From Acidimicrobiaceae bacterium (lineage in GTDB: Bacteria; Actinomycetota; Acidimicrobiia; Acidimicrobiales; Microtrichaceae): a stretch of DNA of 22,297 nt. The notes beneath the pieces are model-generated. The model saw only the letters and a program-made list of their open reading frames with translations, made no database searches and was not told where the DNA came from. The position numbers and the translations under genes are program-made. Positions 6,887 to 14,346 of this stretch are shown here, piece by piece (position 1 is the first letter of the stretch; each line of letters begins with the position of its first letter). The stretch is taken from positions 1-22,297 of the forward strand of contig DORQ01000287.1 of NCBI GenBank assembly GCA_003514205.1. Direction: 5' to 3'.

Positions 6887-8796
6887 GAACAGTTAGTCGG
6901 GGAGGTTCACGAGAGCGTGGGCGAGCAGCGCTCCGTGCAGTGGCTGCCGCCGGATGTGCAGCTGCGATTGCCGTGCTTGTTCACAGCTCCTCGCGGGGTG
7001 ACCTCACCACCACCCCATTTGAACCCGCAACTCAATCAGTCGCGGTAACCGCGAGCGTTGAGGTCCCATCAACGGTGCCGCCGCTTAAGGATCCAACTGG
7101 TCTTGCCACCGAAGAAGACCTCGGTCGGCTTCGCTTTACCGATGTTTCGCACACCGCAGGGTTTCGTGACCCTCAATCAACGCTCCAATTGCTCGACTCC
7201 GAGTCGATGTCCTCGGGAGTCGCAGTTGGCGATGTTGATGGTGACGGGGATGAGGACGTAGTTCTCACTCGAATTGGGCTGTTGAACCAGCTGATGCTGA
7301 ATGATGGCGAAGGTCGGTTCACCGATGTGGGCGCCCAGGTCGGCATCGGCGGCGCACCAGGCCAACAAAGCTCGTCAGCAACCTTTGGCGACATCGACAA
7401 TGACGGCTGTCTCGACCTGTATCTCGGCGGGGCTGGAACTACCGACAGTCATTTGTATCGAAACGATTGCGCGGGGAGCTTCACCGACGTCACGAGGACC
7501 GCAGGGGTCTCGCTCCCCGTTGGAGTCTCGGAAGCATCTGGGGTAAATCAAGACCACGGTGCGACCTTCTCGGACTTTGATCACGACGGCGACCAGGACC
7601 TCCTGGTGCTTGACTGGGACACCTCCTTCTTCGGCGGGGAAGGGGCACGGGCGGCGGGCTCCTTGGTTGTGGATGGAACGCCCAAGACCTGCGAAGCAAT
7701 GGCGCGGATTCGAGCAGCCGGGTTTGATCGAGCGCCAGGTGCAAGGCCAAACCGGTCGCGACTCTTTCGAAACAATGGAGATGGGTCCTTTGAGGACGCA
7801 ACGGAATCTGTCGGCCTACGTCTGAGTGAGATAGCTGCCTTCACCGGACAGTTCGCTGATATTGACAGCGATGGTTGGGAAGACCTCCTGATCGCCGGCG
7901 ACTTTTGCACGAGCCGGGTGTATCGAAATCTCCGAGGTGAGGGCTTCGAGGACATCACTGCGGCGGCAGGGGTAGCCACCGAAGAGAACGGCATGGGATC
8001 AGTCATCGCGGATCTGAACGCGGACGGCTTTCTCGACTGGTTTGTTACCTCGGTTGGCTACCCGACGGCTCCGGGAACCTGCCCACTGCAAGGTCTCTAC
8101 GGTGGCTGCACCGGAAACCGTGTCTACTACGGACGCGGTGATGGGACCTTCGTTGATGGAACCGACGCTTCTGGCCTCCGCTACGGCTGGTGGGGCTGGG
8201 GCGCAGCCGTTGAAGACTTCAACAACGACGGTCGCCCCGAGGTCGTCATGACAAACGGATACCAGGAGAGCGAGAGCTTCAGCCCCGTCAGCACAGATCC
8301 CAACGAGCAGTACTTCTCGCGATTCGTAGATGATCCACTTCGCTACTTCACCACCGTGGAGGATCGATTCGTCGACGGCGCTCCGTTGCTCGGGCTGACT
8401 GACACCTCCATTGGCCACGGGCTTGTGCCGTTCGATTTTGATCTCGACGGGGATCTCGACATTCTGATCGCGAACTTTGGTAAGCCGGCGAAGCTGTATC
8501 GCAATGATCTCAACGAGCCGAACCACTGGCTTCGGGTTCAAGTGGTAGGCCCCGGTTCCAGCACGCACCACATTGGCGAAGGCGCGAAGGTGCTAGCGAA
8601 GTATGAGGGAGGGTCAATCACGAAACTCCTGACTCGCTCAGGCTCCTATGAATCATCCAAACCGCTGGAGGTGCACTTTGGTTTGGGCGCAGCTGCGGGC
8701 CCAGTGGAGATTGAGATTTGGTGGCCAGGGGCGGATACACCGCAGCTAGAGCGGGTCGACAGCATTGATGCTGTGGTGCAGTTCACCCGCCGTTGA
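6883..8796 (+). CDS. Exported FG-GAP/VCBS beta-propeller with ASPIC/UnbV C-terminal domain
   Basis: This 637-residue protein has a basic N-terminus and one hydrophobic segment (about 15-34) that should export or anchor it. Seven Ca-binding-type loops follow: DVDGDGDED (117), DIDNDGCLD (170), DFDHDGDQD (231), DIDSDGWED (326), DLNADGFLD (377), DFNNDGRPE (445) and DFDLDGDLD (517), consistent with a seven-bladed propeller. The C-terminal 90 residues (GEGAKV, SGSYESSKPLEVHFGLG, VEIEIWWPG) match the ASPIC/UnbV domain seen in CRTAC1-type proteins and enediyne-cluster UnbV. No in-frame ATG or GTG precedes the hydrophobic segment, so TTG at 6883 (overlapping the SDR stop) is the start. Role unknown; surface binding or scaffold is inferred. 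Confidence 0.87.
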   Translation: MRTVSRGGSRERGRAALRAVAAAGCAAAIAVLVHSSSRGDLTTTPFEPATQSVAVTASVEVPSTVPPLKDPTGLATEEDLGRLRFTDVSHTAGFRDPQSTLQLLDSESMSSGVAVGDVDGDGDEDVVLTRIGLLNQLMLNDGEGRFTDVGAQVGIGGAPGQQSSSATFGDIDNDGCLDLYLGGAGTTDSHLYRNDCAGSFTDVTRTAGVSLPVGVSEASGVNQDHGATFSDFDHDGDQDLLVLDWDTSFFGGEGARAAGSLVVDGTPKTCEAMARIRAAGFDRAPGARPNRSRLFRNNGDGSFEDATESVGLRLSEIAAFTGQFADIDSDGWEDLLIAGDFCTSRVYRNLRGEGFEDITAAAGVATEENGMGSVIADLNADGFLDWFVTSVGYPTAPGTCPLQGLYGGCTGNRVYYGRGDGTFVDGTDASGLRYGWWGWGAAVEDFNNDGRPEVVMTNGYQESESFSPVSTDPNEQYFSRFVDDPLRYFTTVEDRFVDGAPLLGLTDTSIGHGLVPFDFDLDGDLDILIANFGKPAKLYRNDLNEPNHWLRVQVVGPGSSTHHIGEGAKVLAKYEGGSITKLLTRSGSYESSKPLEVHFGLGAAAGPVEIEIWWPGADTPQLERVDSIDAVVQFTRR

Positions 8797-8824
8797 GCGT
8801 GGCGCAGTTCGCCCGCCGCTCACA
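8773..8824 (+). repeat. Imperfect 26-bp tandem duplication at the end of the propeller gene
   Basis: Bases 8773-8798, coding the last residues and stop (VVQFTRR-stop), recur at 8799-8824 with about 20 of 26 bases identical. It looks like an old tandem duplication, after which the second copy became intergenic. Confidence 0.5.
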
Positions 8825-8839
8825 CGAGATCAGTCTCGT
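8824..8839. terminator. Small hairpin between convergent genes
   Basis: ACGAGA-TCAG-TCTCGT is a perfect 6-bp stem with a tetraloop in the 54-bp gap between the propeller gene and the convergent membrane-protein gene. No T run follows, so termination is only plausible. Confidence 0.35.
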
Positions 8840-8850
8840 TGGGAGCGAGG

Positions 8851-9414
8851 TCAGGTTTCGGTTGCCGGAGGAGGTTCTGGTGCGAGGTTGTTTCGCTCAG
8901 CAACGGCTCGGAGGCGAACAGCGCACCAGACCGCGGCAATGGCCCAGATCGCTCCCAGCGCACTGAGGAGTCCAAGGCTGTAGTTGCGATTCAGAAGTGA
9001 TGGAACGCTTGCCTTGCGACCATAGCCACGGAGGAATGCAAAGCTGTAGAGGATCAATATCAACGAGGTTGCCCCTGCCCACAGCACAGGAACCTGAGCT
9101 GGCTTCGGAACGAAGCGGATGACGAGCGCTGCCGCACCGAACGCGAATGGTGCGAGGATCAGGTCGTGTACGAGGTCAGCGCCGATGACCCAGAACCCAA
9201 GATTCAGTGGCGCCGTGCGGTCCTGCTGTTGCAGGATTCCACGAAACGCGAACAACATGATTGCCCCGCCAATCACTAACCCGGCAACTGGCGCCCTTCC
9301 GCGAGAATCGCCTCCGTGTTCTGCCGCAGTGGATGTTGGCAGTTCGCTGCTCGGTGGTTTCGTGAGTGGCTTCCCCACCGGGTCATCGGCTTTGCTAGGT
9401 CGAAAAATGCTCAT
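8851..9414 (-). CDS. Four-helix membrane protein of the molybdo-oxidoreductase operon
   Basis: This 187-residue protein has a polar Pro-rich N-terminus (about 45 residues) and four predicted membrane helices: GLVIGGAIMLFAFRGIL, the segment around ADLVHDLILAPFAFGAAALVI, AGATSLILILYSFAFL and LGLLSALGAIWAIAAVWCAV. HDLILAP inside the second helix places a His/Asp pair in the membrane and is the most distinctive motif. The ATG at 9414 overlaps the upstream TGA by 4 bp (ATGA), so it is made with the molybdopterin protein and is probably its membrane partner. I do not recognise a named family; a quinone- or heme-related subunit role is speculative. Confidence 0.75.
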   Translation of the reverse strand: MSIFRPSKADDPVGKPLTKPPSSELPTSTAAEHGGDSRGRAPVAGLVIGGAIMLFAFRGILQQQDRTAPLNLGFWVIGADLVHDLILAPFAFGAAALVIRFVPKPAQVPVLWAGATSLILILYSFAFLRGYGRKASVPSLLNRNYSLGLLSALGAIWAIAAVWCAVRLRAVAERNNLAPEPPPATET

Positions 9415-10619
9415 CGGAAGTCCAGACTGGAGCACCACTTTGTTTGCAGAACCCCAGGGCGATTCGGGGCGATGAGGCGCGCAGGAAACCCGTGGTCGAT
9501 GTGAAGCGGTTCTCCGTTGAGATCGAGGGCAATCAGAGTGTCAGGGTCGAGTGCTGTTTGGCGTCCCATCCGTGACTTCGAATACAGCCCGCCCTCTTGA
9601 AGCGAGTCGACGAGCACCTCGTTCAGGTCGTCACGGGTCGTGGCCCCAGGGGGCAAGGCCTGCAGGAGATCGCGAACAGCTACACCGCTCCAGCTCGCCG
9701 ATGTGCTCCAACCTTCCACGCAGGCAATCGGTAGAACTGCGCTTCGCTGGGGCATTCGGCGTAGCTGCGCGAGCGTCATCGACGCAACCTCTTGCCCAGC
9801 GGAACGAAGGATCAGACGGTAGTTGGGGTCGAGCGCTGCGATGCTCACACCGGCTTGTTGGGCAGATTTGTTGACGGGAACCCCTTGAGGGCCCACTCCC
9901 GGAATTCGTTGGGCAAGCACGGAGATCCTTCGCAGCGGATAGATCGTGTTTCCGGCGCTGGCGAGAAACATCGCGCCACAGGACGCGAGCACTGCTCGGA
10001 GGAAGGTTCGCCGTTGCTGGGGCAATGTGGCAGCGGTTGCAGCGGCCTCAGCCTGGGTGCGCTGGTCACCCAGATCAGGGGTCGACTGTTGAGGTAGGTG
10101 CTCTCGGGTGAGCTGCCATTTCGATCCGATGTGAATGATGAGCGCGCCAATGGTGAGCCAGGCCACCCAGTAGTGAGCGGCAGGAAAAAAGAACTCCCAT
10201 GGATACCAGCGGGCGGTGTTAGCCATCCCCGAGAACGCGAGGAAGAGGCCACCTCCGATGAGGGGAAGCAATGCGAGGCGTTCGATGACTTCGAACGGCC
10301 CCCGTGCGAACGGCCACACGAACAATTTGGGATACACCACCCACAACTTTGCCAGGAGCAGCGGAATCATGCTGATCCCCGCCAAGGTGTGCACTCCCTG
10401 AGTCACCCGATAGAGCCCAGCTGGGCGGCTCGGCCAGGGCAGCCACGAAACAGGGCTCTGCGCAAGGTGGCTGAAGAGGCCAGTCAGGAAGCACAGGATG
10501 AAGACCAAGCCGAGGGCTGAGCCAAGAATCGCAGCGGTCCTTGGCTCATGCAGGTGTGAGGTGAAACGGCTGCGGAGCGGTGCTGCACCCTGAGACAGTG
10601 TTCCGGCTTGGCCGCTCAC
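9411..10619 (-). CDS. Cytochrome b561-like membrane module fused to a sulfite-oxidase-type molybdopterin domain
   Basis: This 402-residue protein has two parts. Residues 29-168 hold four predicted helices with histidines (His77, His149, His163) that could ligate heme b. Residues 203-225 (RRTFLRAVLASCGAMFLASA) are a twin-arginine motif plus a fifth helix. Residues 255-402 are a sulfite-oxidase/YedY-type Moco domain: IACVEGWSTSASWSGV has Cys300 where the family ligates molybdenum, and GFPARLIAPNRPGVLQTKW is the usual late motif. Four helices from a cytoplasmic N-terminus put the RR motif inside and the Moco domain outside, as Tat export needs. It resembles MsrP plus MsrQ in one chain. The GTG start overlaps the upstream TGA (GTGA). 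Confidence 0.87.
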   Translation of the reverse strand: MSGQAGTLSQGAAPLRSRFTSHLHEPRTAAILGSALGLVFILCFLTGLFSHLAQSPVSWLPWPSRPAGLYRVTQGVHTLAGISMIPLLLAKLWVVYPKLFVWPFARGPFEVIERLALLPLIGGGLFLAFSGMANTARWYPWEFFFPAAHYWVAWLTIGALIIHIGSKWQLTREHLPQQSTPDLGDQRTQAEAAATAATLPQQRRTFLRAVLASCGAMFLASAGNTIYPLRRISVLAQRIPGVGPQGVPVNKSAQQAGVSIAALDPNYRLILRSAGQEVASMTLAQLRRMPQRSAVLPIACVEGWSTSASWSGVAVRDLLQALPPGATTRDDLNEVLVDSLQEGGLYSKSRMGRQTALDPDTLIALDLNGEPLHIDHGFPARLIAPNRPGVLQTKWCSSLDFR

Positions 10620-11239
10620 GATGGGTTCATCTGCCTGAGTGTCTTCGCAAAGGTGGTCCCTGGGTAGTCCCGAGCAATCTCCGCGGCATCGAGAGCGGTA
10701 TCCACATCGTTCAGGGTTGGTGCCAGGCTCACCTCAAGGCCGAGCCGTTCGAGGGTATGGACCTGTTCCTGGAGGGTATGGGGCAAACTCATCGTCACCC
10801 CTTCGAAGGCGCCGCGGACGTAGCGCTTCATCCCCAGCGCCCACCAGCCGCCATCGATAGCCGGGCCCAACAATGCCACGGTTGGATCGCTCTCCGCGAC
10901 CTTGGCGAGGCAATCGTCAAGCAGAGCAGAACTGAGCTGCGGGGTATCCATCCCAATCTGTAGAGCCGGTCCGATCGTGTCGCTCCAGGCCGCCTCGAGG
11001 CGGGTACCGAGTGAACCCTGCACTTGTGCGGTAACCCGGATTCCGGGAGGACACCAATCGCCCGGCGATCCATCCAGAACGAGCACGACGTTCTCTGCAC
11101 CGCTTCCCAACGCGGCAACCAGCGTGTCATGAAGGCAGGCCGCCGCCAACGCAGCGGCTTGCTCGTGGGAGAAGGGTGGGCAAAGGCGGGTTTTCACCAA
11201 GCCCGGCACGGGTTCCTTCGCCAGGACGAGCAACTGCAT
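10616..11239 (-). CDS. DUF2064 (TIGR04282-like) GT-A-fold glycosyl/nucleotidyltransferase
   Basis: This 207-residue cytoplasmic protein begins with LLVLAKEPVPGLVKTRLCPP (3-22), the nucleotide-binding opening of the DUF2064 family (often called arsenosugar-biosynthesis glycosyltransferase). IGMDTPQL (95-102) is the metal-binding region, GPAIDGGWWALG (125-136) is the family's acceptor-side signature, and NDVDT (177-181) is conserved near the end. The ATG at 11239 is preceded by TAGTCT and a 7-nt gap, so it starts the operon leaderlessly, with one arm of a 13-bp inverted repeat over that promoter. It is coupled to the Moco fusion gene. No arsenic gene is nearby, so the arsenosugar label should not be trusted; a sugar-transfer role with the GT2/epimerase genes is inferred. 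Confidence 0.82.
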   Translation of the reverse strand: MQLLVLAKEPVPGLVKTRLCPPFSHEQAAALAAACLHDTLVAALGSGAENVVLVLDGSPGDWCPPGIRVTAQVQGSLGTRLEAAWSDTIGPALQIGMDTPQLSSALLDDCLAKVAESDPTVALLGPAIDGGWWALGMKRYVRGAFEGVTMSLPHTLQEQVHTLERLGLEVSLAPTLNDVDTALDAAEIARDYPGTTFAKTLRQMNPS

Positions 11240-11304
11240 TGTTCAGAGACTACTCGGAAGGGAATGCTCACTTCGCGGCGCTGAGCTTACGAGTCTCTGA
11301 ACAA
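11239..11304. promoter_or_regulatory. 13-bp perfect inverted repeat between divergent operons, likely regulator site
   Basis: TTGTTCAGAGACT (11239-11251) and AGTCTCTGAACAA (11292-11304) are exact inverse copies, 40 bases apart. The left arm covers the -10 and start of the minus-strand operon; the right arm lies about 47-59 bases upstream of the response regulator start, where an activator usually binds. A palindromic GTTCGAAC (11305-11312) follows directly. The neighbouring response regulator is the obvious candidate ligand. Confidence 0.6.
11247..11252 (-). promoter_or_regulatory. -10 box TAGTCT of the DUF2064/Moco operon
   Basis: TAGTCT on the minus strand lies 7 nt before the ATG at 11239. 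The repeat arm 11239-11251 covers most of this box and the inferred start of transcription. Confidence 0.5.
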
Positions 11305-11338
11305 GTTCGAACTCACGGGATCTCCAAAACGATCGCTC

Positions 11339-11344
11339 TACAGT
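11339..11344 (+). promoter_or_regulatory. -10 box TACAGT for a leaderless response regulator transcript
   Basis: TACAGT (TANNNT) is followed by 6 nt and then the GTG at 11351; this fixes the GTG as the start. No convincing -35 hexamer is visible, in keeping with activator dependence. Confidence 0.5.
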
Positions 11345-11350
11345 GGTCCT

Positions 11351-12058
11351 GTGGCCACCCAGCGAGTGTTGATTGTTGATGACGACCCCACGATCGCTGA
11401 GGTGCTCACGCTCTACCTGGAGCGCGAGGGCTTTCGAGTCGAGAACATTTCTGATGGCAGTGAAGCAGTGCGGTCAGCGCGGGAGAACATGCCCGACCTC
11501 ATACTTTTGGATTTGATGCTTCCCGGAATTGGTGGGCTGGAGGTGTGTCGCCAACTCCGAACTGAAAGCTCGGTGCCGATCATTATGCTGAGCGCCAGGG
11601 GATCGGAGTCCGATTTTGTCGTTGGCCTTGAGTTCGGTGCAGATGACTATGTTTCCAAACCTTTCTCACCGCGGGAGGTCACCTCGCGGGTCAAGGCGGT
11701 GTTGCGCCGATCAAGCGGCGTGTTGGCACACGGCAATCTCGCTGTTCCCGAGAGGATTGTCGACGGAGACCTCGCCGTTGACTTCGCCAGCCACACGGTG
11801 AATCGAGCGGGTCAGGAGTTGGTGCTGACGGCTCGCGAGTTCGAGGTGTTGGCATTCCTGGTGCGCCAACCTGGGCGTGTCTTTCGCCGCGAAGAACTCA
11901 TGCAGAGTGTTTGGGGATACGCAGTGGGCGACACTTCGACGGTGACGGTGCATATCCGTCGTCTGCGCGAGAAGATCGAAGATGACGCGTCGAATCCTGT
12001 CTTCATTCAGACGGTGTGGGGTGTGGGCTACCGGTGGCGGGGCGAGTGGGGCGGCTAG
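11351..12058 (+). CDS. OmpR/PhoB-family response regulator
   Basis: This 235-residue two-domain regulator has a receiver with acidic pocket DDD (10-12), phospho-acceptor Asp54 (LILLDLMLPG), Ser81 and Lys103 (VSKPF), and a C-terminal winged helix ending VTVHIRRLREKIEDD...VWGVGYRW, the recognition-helix and wing sequence of OmpR-type DNA-binding domains. The kinase gene begins 11 bp downstream, making a cognate pair. Targets are probably its own promoter and the divergent molybdopterin operon, given the shared 13-bp inverted repeat. The GTG start is supported by the TACAGT box 6 nt upstream. Confidence 0.95.
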   Translation: MATQRVLIVDDDPTIAEVLTLYLEREGFRVENISDGSEAVRSARENMPDLILLDLMLPGIGGLEVCRQLRTESSVPIIMLSARGSESDFVVGLEFGADDYVSKPFSPREVTSRVKAVLRRSSGVLAHGNLAVPERIVDGDLAVDFASHTVNRAGQELVLTAREFEVLAFLVRQPGRVFRREELMQSVWGYAVGDTSTVTVHIRRLREKIEDDASNPVFIQTVWGVGYRWRGEWGG

Positions 12059-12062
12059 AGGA
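12057..12062 (+). promoter_or_regulatory. Shine-Dalgarno AGAGGA deciding the kinase start
   Basis: AGAGGA overlaps the response regulator stop and lies 7 nt before GTG at 12070, favouring that start over codons that overlap the regulator gene. Confidence 0.5.
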
Positions 12063-12069
12063 ACAGGCT

Positions 12070-13242
12070 GTGGGTCCGCCAGGAGAGCAGCAAGCAGCGC
12101 CGCCCAAACGGTCCTCCAGCCTGACAGACGCGCGAGTGATGGCTGCGACGCTTTTCATTGGGTTTGGTGGAGCACTCCTGCTCGCGCAACAGCTGGGCCT
12201 TCCATTCCGAGATTCCGTCTACTTGGTCGCCATCGCGCTAGTCGTAGGGGTCTTTGCTGAGATGGTTGGCTGGGGTGTCATCTCGGCAGCCGGAGGGGTT
12301 GGGTTCGCCGGAGTTCGTGCGCGAGCAGTGTTGGTGTCAGTCCTGCCCGTCGTCGCCGTCGTGGGCGGAGTGAGCGCCGCAGCGCAAGCAATGTTTGTGT
12401 CCAGCCATGACTTTCGAGCATTGGGTGTGGTCCTGGTTGGGGCGGCCACCATGGGTGTGGTTGCAGCGCTGCGGCTGGCAAACCAGGTTGAACGAACACG
12501 AGCGGATCTTGTCGCAACTCACGAGGAGAACGAACGGCTGCACCAATCCACCAAGGAGCTCGTGGCTTGGATGAGCCACGACCTCCGAACGCCCTTGGCC
12601 GGCATCACCGCGATGGCAGAGGCCCTTGCAGACGGAGTCGTAACCGATCCGGTAGCTGTTGAGCGGTATCACCAGTCCCTCGACCAGGAAGCTCGGCGCC
12701 TTGGCAAACTCGTTGACGATCTCTTCGAGTTGTCGAGGTTGCAGGTTCGGGAGGTGTTCTTGCCAGTAGCGCCGGCCGCCATCGCTGAACTCCTTGGCGA
12801 TGCCATTGCCTCCACTGCTGCCAGCGCGTCAGCGAAACAGGTGACACTTGAGTGCGAGATTCGCGGGGACCTTCCGGTGACCATGGTGAGCGCTGCGGAT
12901 ATTCAGCGGGTGATCCACAACCTTCTCGACAACGCCATCCAACACACCCCAGCGAATGGCAACGTCGCCGCGCTGTTGGTTCAGCGCGGCGAGCATCTTG
13001 TCCTCGAGGTTCGAGACGCCTGCGGTGGAATTCCCGAGAGTGAAATCGACCGAGTGTTTGATCGAGCGTTTCGAGGTGACGCTGCACGGTCCCCTGGTGC
13101 GAGCGGCGGCGGGCTTGGGTTGGCTATCGCCAAAGGTCTAGTTGAGGCGCATTCGGGAACGATCGAAGTTCATAACGAAGTACGCGGGTGCTGTTTCACG
13201 GTGACTCTGCCGATCGTTGCGCCAGCCCAGCCAATCCCATAG
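12070..13242 (+). CDS. Membrane sensor histidine kinase, partner of the adjacent response regulator
   Basis: This 390-residue kinase has four closely spaced hydrophobic segments (about 23-41, 50-76, 85-108 and 116-136) with short loops and no extracytoplasmic domain, then a short coiled linker. HisKA has the phospho-accepting His170 in WMSHDLRTPLAGI. The ATPase domain has the N box IHNLLDNAIQHT (282-293), G1 DACGGIPE (316-323) and G2 GGGLGLAIAKG (346-356). The sensor therefore probably reads something within or at the membrane, such as a lipid, quinone state or a partner membrane protein. The stop is 36 bp from the convergent epimerase gene. GTG at 12070 is chosen for its Shine-Dalgarno; an ATG at 12139 lies inside the first helix. 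Confidence 0.93.
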   Translation: MGPPGEQQAAPPKRSSSLTDARVMAATLFIGFGGALLLAQQLGLPFRDSVYLVAIALVVGVFAEMVGWGVISAAGGVGFAGVRARAVLVSVLPVVAVVGGVSAAAQAMFVSSHDFRALGVVLVGAATMGVVAALRLANQVERTRADLVATHEENERLHQSTKELVAWMSHDLRTPLAGITAMAEALADGVVTDPVAVERYHQSLDQEARRLGKLVDDLFELSRLQVREVFLPVAPAAIAELLGDAIASTAASASAKQVTLECEIRGDLPVTMVSAADIQRVIHNLLDNAIQHTPANGNVAALLVQRGEHLVLEVRDACGGIPESEIDRVFDRAFRGDAARSPGASGGGLGLAIAKGLVEAHSGTIEVHNEVRGCCFTVTLPIVAPAQPIP

Positions 13243-13278
13243 CTAACTGTTCGTTGTACTCCGGGCCGCGCCCCTGCC

Positions 13279-14346
13279 CTAGCGAAGCGAGGCTTGGAGA
13301 AACTCCCGCACTCCATCTTGCAAGGAGACCTGCGCACTAAACCCGAGCTCCGCCGTTGCCTTGGCTGGGGAGGCAACCACATGGCGAACATCGCCTGCTC
13401 GGTAGCCTCCCGTCACCGTTGGCTCAATTCCTTGGCCGTGTGCTGCACACATGGCGGCTGCCATTTGGCCAACAGACTGTGGGGAACCGCTCGCGACGTT
13501 GAGCGGTCCGCGATACGGGGTTGGGGCAGTCAGTGCTGCGAGGTTTGCGTTAGCAACATCGGTGACATGAACGAAGTCGCGGAGCTGGCCGCCATCCTCG
13601 AAGACCCTCGGCGCTTCGTTGTGTTCCAGGGAGCTCCGAAAGATTGACGCCACTCCGGCATAGGGAGTGTCCTGAGGCATCCGCGGTCCATACACATTGT
13701 GGTATCGCAAGGAAGTGACCGGGTTGGGGTGCTCCCGGGCAAACGCGTTGCACAGGTGCTCCTGATGCAACTTTGTTGCGGCATAGACATTTCGGGGGTC
13801 CACAGGAGCCGACTCGGTGACCAATTCCCAGCTCAACGAAGCTCCACACTCTGGACACGGTGGCTCGAACTCGCCGGATTCCAGCGAGGAAAGCAGCCGG
13901 GGCCCTGGCCGGACCGAGCCGTGCTCGCCACAGCGATAGGCGCCCTCGCCATAGACCACCATGGAGGAGGCAATGACGATACGTCCCTCGAATCCGATCT
14001 CATGCAGTACCCCGAGCCCAACTGCGGTGCCGAGGTCGTTGTCGGCGGTGTATCGGGTGACATCGGCGAAATCGAGTCCGAGTCCAACCCGCGCTGCCTG
14101 ATGGCACACCGCGTCCACACCGCCGAGGGCATCGAGCCAAGCCTGGCGGTCCTGAACATCGGCGGTGATGTACGTCGCCTCAGGGTTCAGGTAGTTCGGA
14201 GGCGAGGGGTGAACATCGGGCGCGAGGTTGTCGAGTACGACCACCTCGATCCTGCGAGCGATGCACTCGTCGACGATATGGGAGCCAATGAACCCGCATC
14301 CTCCGGTGACGAGGACTCGTCGAGGCGGCGCGAGCGGTTCAGTCAC
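13279..14346 (-). CDS. NAD-dependent sugar epimerase/dehydratase with Cys/His insertion
   Basis: This 355-residue extended-SDR enzyme probably acts on a nucleotide-sugar. The NAD motif GGCGFIG is at 15-21, Asp39 follows the second beta strand (VVLDN), and the active site has SSMVVYG (127-133) with Tyr188 and Lys192 (YAATK). Between these lies an unusual insertion with YRCGEHG (Cys139, His142) and PPCPECGAS (Cys164, Cys167), which could bind zinc. dTDP-L-rhamnose 4-epimerase-like proteins have a similar insertion as far as I recall, so that is my best but unproved label. The GTG at 14346 overlaps the upstream gene's TGA (GTGA), so it is coupled to the GT-C-like gene. Confidence 0.87.
   Translation of the reverse strand: MTEPLAPPRRVLVTGGCGFIGSHIVDECIARRIEVVVLDNLAPDVHPSPPNYLNPEATYITADVQDRQAWLDALGGVDAVCHQAARVGLGLDFADVTRYTADNDLGTAVGLGVLHEIGFEGRIVIASSMVVYGEGAYRCGEHGSVRPGPRLLSSLESGEFEPPCPECGASLSWELVTESAPVDPRNVYAATKLHQEHLCNAFAREHPNPVTSLRYHNVYGPRMPQDTPYAGVASIFRSSLEHNEAPRVFEDGGQLRDFVHVTDVANANLAALTAPTPYRGPLNVASGSPQSVGQMAAAMCAAHGQGIEPTVTGGYRAGDVRHVVASPAKATAELGFSAQVSLQDGVREFLQASLR

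Noticed and set aside
10616..11239. Arsenosugar biosynthesis
   Set aside because: The DUF2064 family carries this label, but no ArsM/ArsS or other arsenic gene is in the window.
13243..13278. Terminator between the kinase and epimerase genes (GGGC-CGC-GCCC)
   Set aside because: Only a 4-bp stem with no T run; too weak to annotate.
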